The position numbers and the translations under genes are program-made. From Crocodylus rhombifer (lineage: Eukaryota; Chordata; Crocodylia; Crocodylidae): a stretch of 64,000 bases of DNA. Shown here piece after piece: positions 1 to 10,775 of the stretch. Every line of letters starts with the position of its first letter. Position 1 is the stretch's first letter. The notes below the pieces were generated by a model. The model had not been told where the DNA came from, made no database searches, and was given only the letters and a program-made list of their open reading frames with translations. Where the stretch lies: the NCBI GenBank assembly GCA_038503035.1, contig JAVSML010001156.1, positions 461,356-525,355 on the forward strand. The letters are read 5' to 3'.

Positions 1-48
<48 letters not shown>
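1..48. repeat. (CA)n microsatellite
   Basis: Uninterrupted CA dinucleotide repeat at the window edge, so its true length is unknown. Such tracts are common and length-polymorphic in vertebrate genomes. Confidence 0.98.
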
Positions 49-51
<3 letters not shown>

Positions 52-1299
52 GCTATAATTTTATGAAACTGGCTTTTGTTTAAAGACTTTTATTGGACTT
101 AGTAAGTTTGTTTTAAGAACGTGTTGGAAGGAAAGGAAAAACATCTGCCTTCTCATGTTACATCAGCCCATGGGGGTCTGTAATTTACATTTTTTTGCAG
201 CTCAAACATTCAAGAATAATGGAATGGCAGCCCAAGAAATGCTAAAAAAAATCAAATTAAATAAAAGCTAAAAATATATATAAACATAAACCAGATCTCT
301 AAGGCTGAAGTGAAGTATTTCAAATTAACTGGCCAGTTGATTAATGAAGCCAGAAAGAAAAACTCCAGATCAAGTTAGGACTTGCATATATATTTTTCCA
401 TAGAGTCCAGGTAACTGAAATGTTTTGTTATGAATGTCTTTTTTTCTCCCTTATCAATAGTCACATTCAAAACTATGTCTTCCTTTTTCAGCATTTAAAT
501 AATTTAAAGTTGATTTATTTTCCCATCATACAAGTGTTCAGACATTACAAAACTTTTTTATTTTTGGTGAGTATTTTGCTATTTTGATATATAAGTATAT
601 ATCATACAGGGGGTCTGTCTGCCACCAAGACCAGTGTAGTAATAAAAAACATTGTCTTAAAAGCACATAAAGAAGGCAATCCAAATATCTATAACATGAA
701 TCTTACTAAAAGAAACACTGATGAAGAATGTAAATTTAACCTCTTTGTCAACATACATTCTGTGACCATGACTGTGTCAGCTGGCTTAAGATACCTACCT
801 TATGAAAACTCATACAAGCATGCATTTCCAATCATCTTGTTAAGGATGTATGTTTAGGTACATGTGTGTTGGGAAACTATATTTCTACATGCAGAGACAG
901 AAATTGAGGAGCTAGGCAAAAAATGGCTAATTCTAAGTCTTTCTGTCAGGATGTGTGTGTGTGTTGAGACACAGTTAAGGGTGAAAGGGAATAAGTGAGA
1001 GGAACAAGAGAAAAGGAAGCATGAATGGAAAGATGTATCCCTAATGGTTGCGAGTATGGGAGGGGCTCAGAGCGGGGAGTACTTGTAAGACCAGGTGCTT
1101 CATGCTATCTATGCACCAAAGATTCTACAGAAAACATGCAATCTAAATAAAGGTTTGTGACATGTAAAAGTGATTAATTGCTCATATTTTTAGCACACTA
1201 GCACCCAAATCCCCAATAAGTAACAGGAGTCTCATTGTACTAGGTACAACACAAACACACATGACCATATCACACTTGTCTAAAGTCCTTAAAGTAGAG
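49..1299. other. AT-rich unique DNA, no gene seen
   Basis: AT-rich sequence with many stops in all frames and a short TG run near 953-965. I recognise no coding exon, RNA gene or mobile element here. Confidence 0.6.
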
Positions 1300-1367
1300 A
1301 AGACAAGGAACATAGGAAGCATAGGACTCCTATGGAGGAGTCCTGTGCTTCCTATGTTCCTTGTCTT
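1300..1367. repeat. Near-perfect hairpin inverted repeat
   Basis: Two 32-nt arms (1300-1331 and 1336-1367) are reverse complements with a single mismatch, separated by a 4-nt loop (ATGG). The arms read AAGACAAGGAACATAGGAAG onward. Transcribed, this would fold into a long hairpin resembling a small palindromic MITE or a pre-miRNA-like stem. The repeat lies about 40 bp upstream of the CR1 copy. No known family is recognised, and function is not implied. Confidence 0.85.
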
Positions 1368-1411
1368 ACCTTCTGGTAAGGTCATAATTTCCTTACCATT
1401 GACTATTAGTC

Positions 1412-2335
1412 TTGGACGCGGGGACTACCGCCACTGCTGGCCCACTGAGCAACTCTTGCAGAGCCAGCGGGCCAAGGCACTTAAGGGACCCCACCCCTGC
1501 CCCAGCCCTGGTACAATCTGTGGGCAAAGCAAGAGCCCCCAAGAAGACACTTGCCTGCCTGTACACAAATGCCAGGAGCTTGGGAAATAAGCAGGATGAA
1601 CTCGTCCTCCTGCTTAACACAAATAATTACGATGTCATAGGGATAACAGAGACCTGGTGGGACTCCACCTATGACTGGACCATGGGTATAGATGGCTATA
1701 CCTTGTACAGAAGAGATCGAGTAGATAAAAGGGGTGGGGGTGTAGCTCTCTATGTTAAAGAAAGCTACACGTCCCTGCAAGCTGATGTTGGCAACCAGGG
1801 TAGACAACTGGAGACCCTCTGGGTTAAAATCCATGGGGAACATGGAACAGGGGACACAACAGTGGGAGTCTACTACAGACCTCCCAACCAAAGTCAAGAG
1901 CTTGACCAGGAGTTTGCTCGGAAACTGGCTGAGGCTGCATTCTCCAGGACCACAGTTGTCATGGGTGACTTTAACTATCCAGATATCTCATGGGAAGATC
2001 ACTCAGCAAAATCCGAGCAGTTGCAAATCTTCCTATCATGTGTGGATGACCTCAACCTGACTCAAGAAGTCTACAGGCCAATGAGAGGTAAAGCACTGCT
2101 TGACTTGGTACTGCCTACAGGGGATGACCTAATCGGCAACCTAGTGATTGATGGGAAGTTGGGTAACAGCAACCATGAGCTGATCACCTTCACCAACTGC
2201 CATAAATCTGGCAAGTCAGTCAGCAACAGGGAAGTCCTTGACTTCAGGAAAGCCAACTTTGACAAGCTCAGGAGGCTTGTCAGTGAGGCCCTAAGGGACC
2301 ATGACCCCAGGGGGAGAGGAGTTCAGGAAGAGTGA
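1412..2335 (+). pseudogene. CR1 ORF2 endonuclease domain (broken)
   Basis: Open frame of 307 codons encoding the apurinic/apyrimidinic-type endonuclease part of CR1 ORF2, which nicks target DNA for retrotransposition. Family landmarks are visible: LYTNARSLGNKQDEL near residue 50, GITETWWDS near 77, GGGVALYVKE near 108, VGVYYRPPNQ near 151, MGDFNYPDISWE near 184 and SNHELI near 253. The frame ends at a TGA at 2333-2335, but homology resumes in the same frame directly after it (LLKGAI at 2339 onward), so this stop is a mutation rather than the natural end. The ATG shown is only the first in frame, and the true start is probably upstream or lost. Confidence 0.9.
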
Positions 2336-4313
2336 TTGCTCCTCAAGGGAGCAATCCTCAACACACAAGCTATTACTATTCCATCTTGGAGGAAAGGCAG
2401 CAAGAGGGCAGAGCAGACCCCCTGGCTTTCCATGGATCTAGCAGACCTCCTGAGGCTAAAAAGAAAGGCCTACAAAGGATGGAGGATGGGATTCACCTCC
2501 AAGGAGGAATATTATGCACTGGTCCAGTCCTGCAGGGAGCAAACCAGGAAAGCCAAGCCTGCAACTGAACTCCAACTAGCTTCAAGTATCAAGGACAATA
2601 AAAAGTCCTTTTTCAGATATGTGGGGAGCCAGAGGAAAAGAAAGGCAACATTGGACTCCTGCTAAACCAGATGGGACAACTGATGCCCAGGAAAAAGTCA
2701 ACCAATTAAATGGGTACTTTGCATCGGTCTTTCATCAGTCCTATGGGACTCCCATGCCCACTACGGAACAGGGAGGTCCGGGTGAGGGAGATCCCCTGCC
2801 CTCTATCAATGCCGACCTCATGAAGGAACACCTTGAGAAGCTGGATACCTTCAGGTCAGCCGGCCCTGACAATCTACATCCCAGGGTACTCAAGGAGCTG
2901 ACAAGCATCTTAGCCCAGCCCCTGGCACGGATCTTTGAAAACTCCTGGCGCTCTGGTGTAGTGCCCAAAGACTGGAAGAAGGCCAATGTGGTGCCGATCT
3001 TCCAGAAAGGGAGGAAAGTAAATCCAGCAATCTACAGGCCCATCAGCCTGACCACTATCCCAGGGAAGGTCTTAGAAAAGCTTATTATCAAAAAGAGGAT
3101 TCTTTAAAATAGATTCTCCAACGCCAACATCCTGAGGGATAGCCAGCATGGGTTTGTTGCGGGTAGGTCTCGCTTGATGAATCTCATTTCCTTTTATGAC
3201 CAGGTGACCTATCACCTGGACATGGGAGAAGAGATTGATGTCATATATATTGACTTCAAAAGAGCCTTCGATCTGGTATCGCATGGTCACCTCTTGGTGA
3301 AACTGGCCAACTGTGGCCTTGGGTCCACCACAATCCGCTGGCTGGGAAATTGGCTTCATAGTCGGACTCAGGGGGTGGTAATTGATGGGAGTCAATCGTC
3401 ATGGTGCCCTGTAACCAGTGGGGTCCCCCAAGGCTTTGTCCTTGGACCCATATTGTTCAACATCTTCATTAATGATGTGGACACTGGAATCAGAAGAGGA
3501 CTGGCCAAGTTCGCCAATGACATCAAACTCTGGGGCAAAGCATCCACATCTGAAGAGAGGAGGGCGATCCAGGCTGACCTGGACAGGCTCAGCAAATGGG
3601 TGGACGAGAACCTGATGGTGTTTAACACCGAAAAATGCAAGGTTCTCCACCTTGGGAGGAAAAACCTGCAGCACCCTTATTGGCTCGGCAGTGCTACGTT
3701 GGATAGCACTACAGAAGAAAGAGACTTGGGGGTCATCATTGACCACAAGATGAACATGAGCATGCAATACGATGCTGCAGCTAGTAAAGCAAGCAAAATG
3801 CTGGCTTGCATCCATAGATGCTTCTCAAGCGAATCCCGGGACGTCATTCTCCCCTTGTACTCGGCCTTGGTGAGGCCGCAGCTGGAGTACTGCGTCCAGT
3901 TTTGGGCCCCGCAATTCAAAAAGGATGTTGAGAAGCTTGAGAGAGTCCAATGAAGAGCCACGCGCATCATCAAAGGTCAGGAAAACAGACCTTACGATGA
4001 CAAGCTGAGAGCTATGGGGTTCTGTAGCCTGGAAAAGCATAGTCTCAGGGGTGATCTGATGGCCACCTATAAGTTTATCAGGGGTGATCATCAGGATCTG
4101 GGGGAACGTTTGTTCACCAGAGCGCCCCAAGAGATGACAAGGTCAAATAGTCATAAACTACTGCAAGACCATTTCAGGCTGGACATAAGGAAGAGTTTCT
4201 TTACTGTCCGAGCCCCCAAGGTCTGGAACAGCCTGCCATTGGAGGTGGTTCAAGCATCTACATTGAACACCTTCAAGAGAAGATTGGATGCTTATCTTGC
4301 TGGGATCCTATGA
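2336..4313 (+). pseudogene. CR1 ORF2 reverse transcriptase and C-terminus (broken)
   Basis: Continuation of CR1 ORF2 into the reverse transcriptase. The linker runs in one frame to a stop near 2665. The RT then runs in another frame from about 2619, so there is a frameshift near 2640-2665. RT landmarks are SAGPDNLHPRVLKEL (near 2865), YRPISLTTIPGKVLEK (near 3035), DFKRAFDLVSHGHL (near 3255), SGVPQGFVLGP (near 3420) and the catalytic box at about 3510, which reads FAND instead of the expected F/YADD. In-frame stops at 3105-3107 and 3951-3953 are each followed by continued homology in the same frame. The last segment (from RATRII to LAGIL, stop at 4313) is the usual CR1 C-terminus. The copy is therefore dead: one frameshift, at least two stops and a substituted catalytic aspartate. 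Confidence 0.92.
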
Positions 4314-4405
4314 CCTCAGCTGACTTCCTGCCCCTTGGGTGGGGGGCTGGATTCAATGATCTTCCGAGGTTCCTTCCAGCCCTGATGTCTATGAAATCTA
4401 TGGAG

Positions 4406-6590
4406 TCATAGCAGAAGTGGGTCTTAAAATGAAAACTCAAAAAGAGGAATTGCCATAAGGATCCAGATCAGTTCTGTGATCTGGGCTCCATATATAACAG
4501 GCAGCATGGAAAAGGCACACAAACATTTGTAGATGTCAGCAAAGAGGTGGCTGGCATCACTGACACAGCCAGCACCTTCAGAGGGGCAGTGCAATGAGAG
4601 ACAAGAAGGGCTGGGCAGATTTGTAAAGGTGAGATGAGCGGGCTTGAAATTATAATGCTATGAGACAGGAGAAAACAAAAATGACATGAGGCTGCTAACT
4701 CCCAATACCAAACAGGGCTTGAAGGTAAGGTTCACTGTCTTGTCTTGTACTACTTAGACTTGAAACTCAAGGCAAAGGGATGTGCATGTCCTCAGGTCTG
4801 TAAAGCACATAGTAAGCTTACTCTGAAATTAATTTTAATAATAGTGCAGGGGAGCACAGGAGAAATGGTAGCAGCTTAATTTTCTAGTGCTAACCTAATA
4901 AAAAATGCCTAATTTAAAAATATCTATTGCACAGTAACAAATCAAAGTATCATTATTTCCCCTATGAATAATATCTGTAACTACTCTGAAGTTGTACAGA
5001 AGCCTTATGTAAAAAGAATGGCTCCTGAATTAAATCTATTCATTAATATCTCATACCTGCTTAGTAAGCAGCAGAGTACTATTCTCACCTCTGTCCAACA
5101 CTGCCGGATTCCTTGTATGTGTCCACATGCTCCGAGACCCAGAGGACTTGGTGCACTGAAAGGAATGGAATCAATAAAATAAGGGTTAGAAAACTGAAGT
5201 GGTAAGGTATCAGACTGTAAAGCTGAAAGACATGCATGTTCCTTTCAAATCAGTCTACCTGGAGAGAGTTTGCTCTCATTAAGCTGTATATCCAAAAGAG
5301 CTTAGCCTGGAACTAATGTGGCTAAGTCAAGCATTTGCTGTGCACTATTTTTTCTTAATGACCTCCTGATCGGTATACAGTCTTGCCTAATTTCTGCAAT
5401 TAGAGAGTCTCATTTTCAGGGACTGAGATGCTAACATTCTTGAATTAGTTTTTATGGGTTGGAGCTTTTAATTTGAGATTTGAAAAACATCATAGCTCAC
5501 AAAACCAAATAAACTGGAGCTAATGAAATTCACAGAAGTGAAGTGCTCACAACAGAGTTCTTGCTAGTTTCCCTGAATGATTTATTGACAGCTGGTTGTA
5601 GAAACAATTTTATTAAAGGTCATAATGCTTGGTAAAAAAAAAAAATCAGTTTAATTTATGGTGTAATTAGCTTCCCTGAAATAGGCATGGTGCCAGACCC
5701 ATTGCTTATGGGCTTTAGCTTTGAAATGCGCACTTTGGTGTTTTTAATTATATCTTTGAGAATGTGTTCAAAGGCAAGACTTCAGTGATATGATGTTACT
5801 TTCTCTTTATAGACATTTTATTGCTGTTAAAATAGTCAAAACACTAGATTTGCTTGTATTGATTGATATGTTCTAGTTATATATGAGTGCCTGATAAAAG
5901 AACAGTTCTGACATGTAAAACTGAAACTGTGACCTTCAGTTCTTAGGATGCTGCAGTTCACTTCCTTATTCTTCCAAGAAGTTCTTTCTGGTCTAATCCT
6001 GCCACTAAAGATAACAGGAGTTTGGATATCGATTACATAACAGTTCTATGGTTCACAACTTACTTGATCAAGAGATGTATTTCTACGGATACTCACTATA
6101 TAAAGTGCTGCTTAATACAACAGCAAAGCTAGCTAATGAAGAAAACTAAAAGGAGCTATACTGGTACTAACACACGAAGGCACCACACAGCAAATCAACT
6201 ATTCTGCTTATCTTTAGTTTCATCACTAACCGCACTTTTAAAGCTTGATTGACAGATCTGGCCCTATTACCTTCAACTGTAAATGAGGCAAAACAGTGAT
6301 GGAGGGACTTGCAAAGAAAACAGTTTTGCTACTGAAAACCTCCCAGCAGGGATTTCAAATATTTCTCAGTGTGAGCTGCAAAGTCGGTAGGAAGGGAGTC
6401 ACAAAAAAAAGACAGAACATTCAGAAATTTGGAGGTAAACTTATGTCCGTGTTTAGATTAAACCTTTGTTGAAGAGACTTGCAGCTGCAGAAAGAGGTGA
6501 AATTTAAGATAAAGCTAGATATACTGCCCAAACAAATTAAAATGTTCTCATTTACAACCGTGTTTGATTCTGTGTACACAGTGATCTGGC
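4406..6590. other. Unique AT-rich DNA, no gene seen
   Basis: No exon, RNA gene or recognisable repeat. The stretch around 5560-5790 is AT-rich with TTTATTGACAGC and GTGTAATTAGC-like motifs, and could be conserved noncoding DNA, but conservation cannot be judged from one sequence. Confidence 0.5.
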
Positions 6591-6599
6591 AATACAACT

Positions 6600-6924
6600 G
6601 GCAATACAGCCCCTCTTCCCCACTGCCGCCCACCTGCAGCTGCCAGGAAGCAGAGGGCTGGGATGTGGGCACAGGCCAAGCCCCCTGCCACTAACATGCT
6701 GCTGAAACCACCCGGTCCACACTGGACCAGATTTGGAAGAGCAGGAAGAAGTAGCAGTGGTTCAGGCACAGCTGGAAGATGCCAGGGCCTGGCACAGCTC
6801 CTCACTGCTTGACCTCAGCATGCCACAGCTGTGGGCACAAACAAAGCCCACCAACTACACAGGCTGGTGGGCTGTGGCTCCATGGATCACATCCAGCTGA
6901 TCGGCCATATATTGGTGACCCCTG
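6600..6924 (-). mobile_element. hAT-like DNA transposon relic (one end recognised)
   Basis: The right edge, read on the minus strand, begins CAGGGGTCACCAATATATGG, matching the common hAT end pattern CAGGGGTC-rCAA-y-ggCc. GC-rich non-coding interior follows. The opposite terminal repeat was not found, so the left limit is approximate and the copy may be truncated. Non-autonomous; no transposase frame is visible. Confidence 0.42.
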
Positions 6925-7703
6925 ATTTAAGAGAAGCTTCATAAATGGAATTGATAGAAATATCAAGGAATGGCTGGGTGTGAACTAACAATGGATGCAC
7001 AGCCTCATTGTTTCAGGAAGAATAAATATATATCAGGGCTGGTGGAATTTCTCTGCTGGTTAGGTCACCAGCATCCAAAATTTCTGGGTTAGGAAGCCTA
7101 AATCAAAAGTCAGATCTTACCATACTTGGTCCCACTGCGTGAACAGTCCACTGAATTCTACACAAAGAAGAGCCTCAGACCCTGGTTCTTAACAAATGGT
7201 CTCTCTTTTCCAGTTGCTCAGGCCTGCATTTGGGAGACTTAAAGCTGCATGTAGACTGGGCCCAGGGGTAAAGTAAATACATTCCTTTTCCTTCCCTTGA
7301 AAAAGGGGTGTTTGCATTTTTCTGAATTCACTCAGGAAACATCATCCTATTTCTGTTGCTGCATTTTCTAGCACACGTCATCACTTACAAGACATAAACT
7401 AGTCCAGGAAATGTGAAAATAGCTCTAGAAAAATTGTTTCTCGCAGTGCTGCAGAATATGTGAGGCTCATGCTAGGAAAGTAGGCAGGGCAGGAGATATT
7501 TGAAAAACTGCTCATTAACTCCTCTGCCTCCTTTCTTCAAAGGGCCATGACCACCAATTAATCCTTTTTATTTCTTCACCCACTGAAATAATGTAGTGTG
7601 GGTTCACAGCATCTCCTGAGAACTCAAGGCAGTCTTTGAGAACATCTGGGGGGAAAAAAAACCATTGTTAATCAGTAAGCTGTTAGGTGCAACGTGCCTG
7701 TGG

Positions 7704-8244
7704 AAGGGTGTCAGATACAGATGACGGGATAGATCTGGCCCTTAGAGCCCTATCCTTCAGCCCACAGTGCTGCCTATGGGTCTTCAACTGCCTGCCATAT
7801 GCAGTACATGCTGGCCCCAGCCCTGTGCACTGCATGGGGCATGCAGAGCCCATCTGGCGCAGACTGCACACAGCGCAGGGTCACTCTGGGGCATGAGCTG
7901 CATGCAGCCCCTGTGCAGGGCCAGCCCTGCACACTGAGTCCAGGGCCAGTTCAGATAGGGCACACAGACCAGTCCTGTATGCCAAATCTAGTGCACAAGG
8001 TCAGTCTGGTACAAATGCCACCTGTAGCATATGCCCTATCAGCCCCATGTGCCACATGCCATGCTTAGGCCTGGGGCTGGCCCATGTTGCATGCAGTGCA
8101 TAGGGCTGCATGCAGCACCCACACTGAACCAGCCCTGCAGGCTGAATCCAGCACGTGGGGTTGGTCCATGGGCCCAGTCCAGATGGTAGAGCAGCCTCAT
8201 GCCCCTCATCTGGCCCACAGGGCTGGATGAGTTTTACACCCCTA
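7704..8244. mobile_element. Non-autonomous hAT-like element
   Basis: The left end reads AAGGGTGTCAGATACAGATG and the right end on the minus strand reads TAGGGGTGTAAAACTCATCC, followed on each side by a CTGGCCC/GTGGGCCAGATG block. This gives an imperfect terminal inverted repeat. The interior (about 7790-8170) is GC-rich with repeated GCATGCAG and CAGCCCTG motifs. No clean target-site duplication was found. Open frames here are short and compositional. Confidence 0.5.
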
Positions 8245-8788
8245 CTCTGGTGGAGTCCTCCAAAGTCTTTCTCTACAATTTTTCACTAGAATTCTTGAAT
8301 ATTGTTTGGCAGCCTTGTGTTTTTTTCTGGCTCTGATATATTGATATGTATCTTCTATAATTCATTCTGTATCACACCAGTTGGATGACCTACAGTTAAT
8401 TCTAATATAATTCTTTCCCTTGTCCAATTCCACTCTCCTCCCTGGTTCACAAACCAGGAATCAAATTTAACTCATCTTTTACAGAGTTCAAGAAGGTGTC
8501 TTAGCCTTTCATAGATTGGAGCCAATCCTAAGCTCAACTCTCTCTTGTAAATATGTACTGTACTTATTGTGTTTTTTCTGGCACATAACCAGAAAGATAT
8601 ATTATAGAATTAAATCAGATGAAATAAATACATACATAGTATGCTACATTTAATGGAAAAATCAGTTAATAAAGAAGACGTACATAATTAGATACCATAA
8701 GGTATCCATGGGTGGCCCAGCCCAATGGTGCAGGCCAAACTGAAACCAGGATTCAAACCCAGGGCCAGGAGCTGAAGACAGGCACCAT

Positions 8789-9018
8789 GGTTGCCTGTAG
8801 ATGTGCAGGGATGTTGCTCCAACATGCTGTAACCACATCAGGGCAGCCTTGATTAACCCAGTCTGCTGGGACATGCTAATTAGTGCACTCTAGCAGCCTC
8901 TGCATCTCATGTATTCAGGGTCCCCGCACTTCAAAATGGCACTATGGGTGCTCTAATTAGAGAGCTCTCTAAAGTGACTCTCTAAAGCACCACCCCCAGA
9001 GCGTGTGTAAAGGCTGCC
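8789..9018. mobile_element. Palindrome-type MITE, copy F1
   Basis: About 230 bp related to the insertion at 58841-59128. Shared blocks include ACATGCTAATTAGTGCACTC, CAGCAGCCTC, TGTATTCAGGGTCCCC and CTTCAAAATGGC. The ends are weak inverted repeats: GGTTGCCTGTAGATGTGC on the left, and GGGCAGCCTTTACACACGC reading inward from the right. Two scattered copies of one sequence with inverted ends indicate a miniature DNA transposon. Confidence 0.6.
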
Positions 9019-10610
9019 CAACATATCAGGGGAGGGTGAGGAGTCAAAAACAGCAGCCAGGACACAAATGAAAGCTTAGACATTAAAGCAAGGTACCAGC
9101 CATGAAGTTGCTACCCTAAACACCAGAGCTACTCGTCACACTAACCAGTCATAGAAGGTGGCCACCCCTGTGGTTATCATGGCCCAACTGGGAGTGATTG
9201 TTCATTGCACAGTTGCTCAATAGGCCTGCTCTGGGGAGAACTCGGGCTCAGATTAAGTGCTTCTAACTAGTAACCCTGGCAAACAAGGACTGTTACTTAA
9301 TTCATATACCAATTCTACACATCTAGAGTCTAAATAAGCAACAACCAGTCACCTTCAAGGCTATGATATTTAACATTTAAGCATATGCTTCAACTGCTAC
9401 TCTTAACATTGTAAACCACTTTAGATAAGCACTTCAGATGTAGAGCTCAGGACTGGTACCTCACAGGGTAATACACCATCAATGTGGTAAATGAGAATTT
9501 AGCCATTGAATGCAATGGAAGCCAGTCTCTAATGAAGAATAATTCTCACTTTTATTTTTATAAAAATAGAAGCACATTACCTGAAGTTTTGAAGTTGCCA
9601 GAAAACAGAAGCAGAGCTACAGAAAGGAGTGCCTTCTGATAACTGTGACCATCACTCAATCATTGCTACTATTATTCTGCTTCTACGGTCTAATATTTTA
9701 ATTTATCTATACAATACCGTACCCTTGCTGCTGCACATTGCTCAAAAATATATTTTTTTAATTTCATGTATATTCATCAATTTTGTACTTAGCTAAATAC
9801 AATCCTCATGTCATTCTGGTACATACAAACCCTTGGAAATTATACGCACATGCACACATGCATGCAAACACACATATAAATCTATTCAATTTCTTCAATT
9901 TCTATTTGGAGTACCGGAGACTTTGATACCCTTACTTAAGGAGACATTAGGTAAATGTGCACCTAATTCATTCTTTTATTCAATATGCAACCACAACAGA
10001 ATGATCCTGGTTCATTCAAGTTTGGATAAGATAGCAATGTGCTCACAACCCGTTTTCATGAGAGGTTGGTTCAGAACAATGAGAATCATTTATCTTGTAA
10101 GCTTTTTGCCAGTTTGCACCGTATCTGAATTGGACCTAAAGAACAAGCTCCTAAAATTATGGCTAGGGTTATGAATCCAAAATCTCTCCTCAGAATGTAA
10201 AAGATTCAGATTTAATCTTCCAGTTGGAGCCCATTTTAACTAAAAATATACTGTAACATATCACACTTCCTACAAACCAGTAACATCTGTGTCTATCAAA
10301 CCTCAATGAAAATCAAAGAAGCTTTAATTTCAAGGCCCTTTTCCTCTGCTGTAACACTAACCAGCTGGTACTAGTATTTTAGTTTATACTTTAATTTCCA
10401 TCCTGTTTGCCTAGCTATTGGAGATGGACTCCAGCTATGAAGTATGGATTTGAATCTGTATTCAAACATCTCAGAATTCAAGAGCATTTCGTTGTGTTTT
10501 GATTTGTAACATCTCCAGTAATTAAATAATATCTTCACATAGAGAGGCATATCTTCAGTGGAATGCAGCATTATAAACTGCACACTGAAGACAATTAATG
10601 TTTAATCTGA
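9019..10610. other. Unique DNA, no gene seen
   Basis: AT-rich DNA. One 113-codon open frame at 9833-10174 has no recognisable domain and ordinary AT-rich composition. I see no RNA gene or repeat. Confidence 0.5.
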
Positions 10611-10775
10611 ACGAGGGGTGTAGGTTGTAACCGTGTTGGTCTATGGACATAGGCAGACAAGGTTCTTTGGGTAAATCTGGTACCTTTTATTAAACCAACT
10701 CAAATAGTTGAAAAAAATTCTTCTTTGCAAGCTTTCAGGTACAGATACCCTTCATTAGGCAGAGAAAGCATCTGC
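10611..10775 (-). mobile_element. Penelope-like retroposon 3' tail with hammerhead-like relic
   Basis: Read on the minus strand this segment contains, in order: TAATGAAGGGTATCTGTACC, TGAAAGCTTGCAAAGAAG, TTTCAACTATTTGAGTTGG, TTTAATAAAAGG, and a final block ending CCAACACGGTTACAACCTAC. This order is familiar from interspersed retroposons of amniotes, which I associate tentatively with Penelope-like elements. The part at 10725-10765 resembles a decayed type of hammerhead ribozyme core (see findings). Family assignment is from memory of motif order and is not certain. Confidence 0.5.

Larger units (their letters stand above)
1405..4405 (+). mobile_element. CR1 LINE, nearly full ORF2 and 3' end
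   Basis: A plus-strand CR1 non-LTR retrotransposon of about 3 kb. It carries an endonuclease domain (about 1550-2230), a linker, a reverse transcriptase (about 2690-3950), a C-terminal domain to 4313 and a short 3' UTR. The 3' UTR ends in the CR1-type tail around 4340-4405 (GATTCAATGATCTTCC and then ATGAAATCTATGGAGTC). The 5' end falls near 1405, where the GC-rich reading frame begins; ORF1 is absent, so the copy is 5'-truncated, as most CR1 copies are. Because only a few disabling changes are present, this is one of the better preserved elements in the window. CR1 is typical of birds, turtles and crocodilians. Confidence 0.93.
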
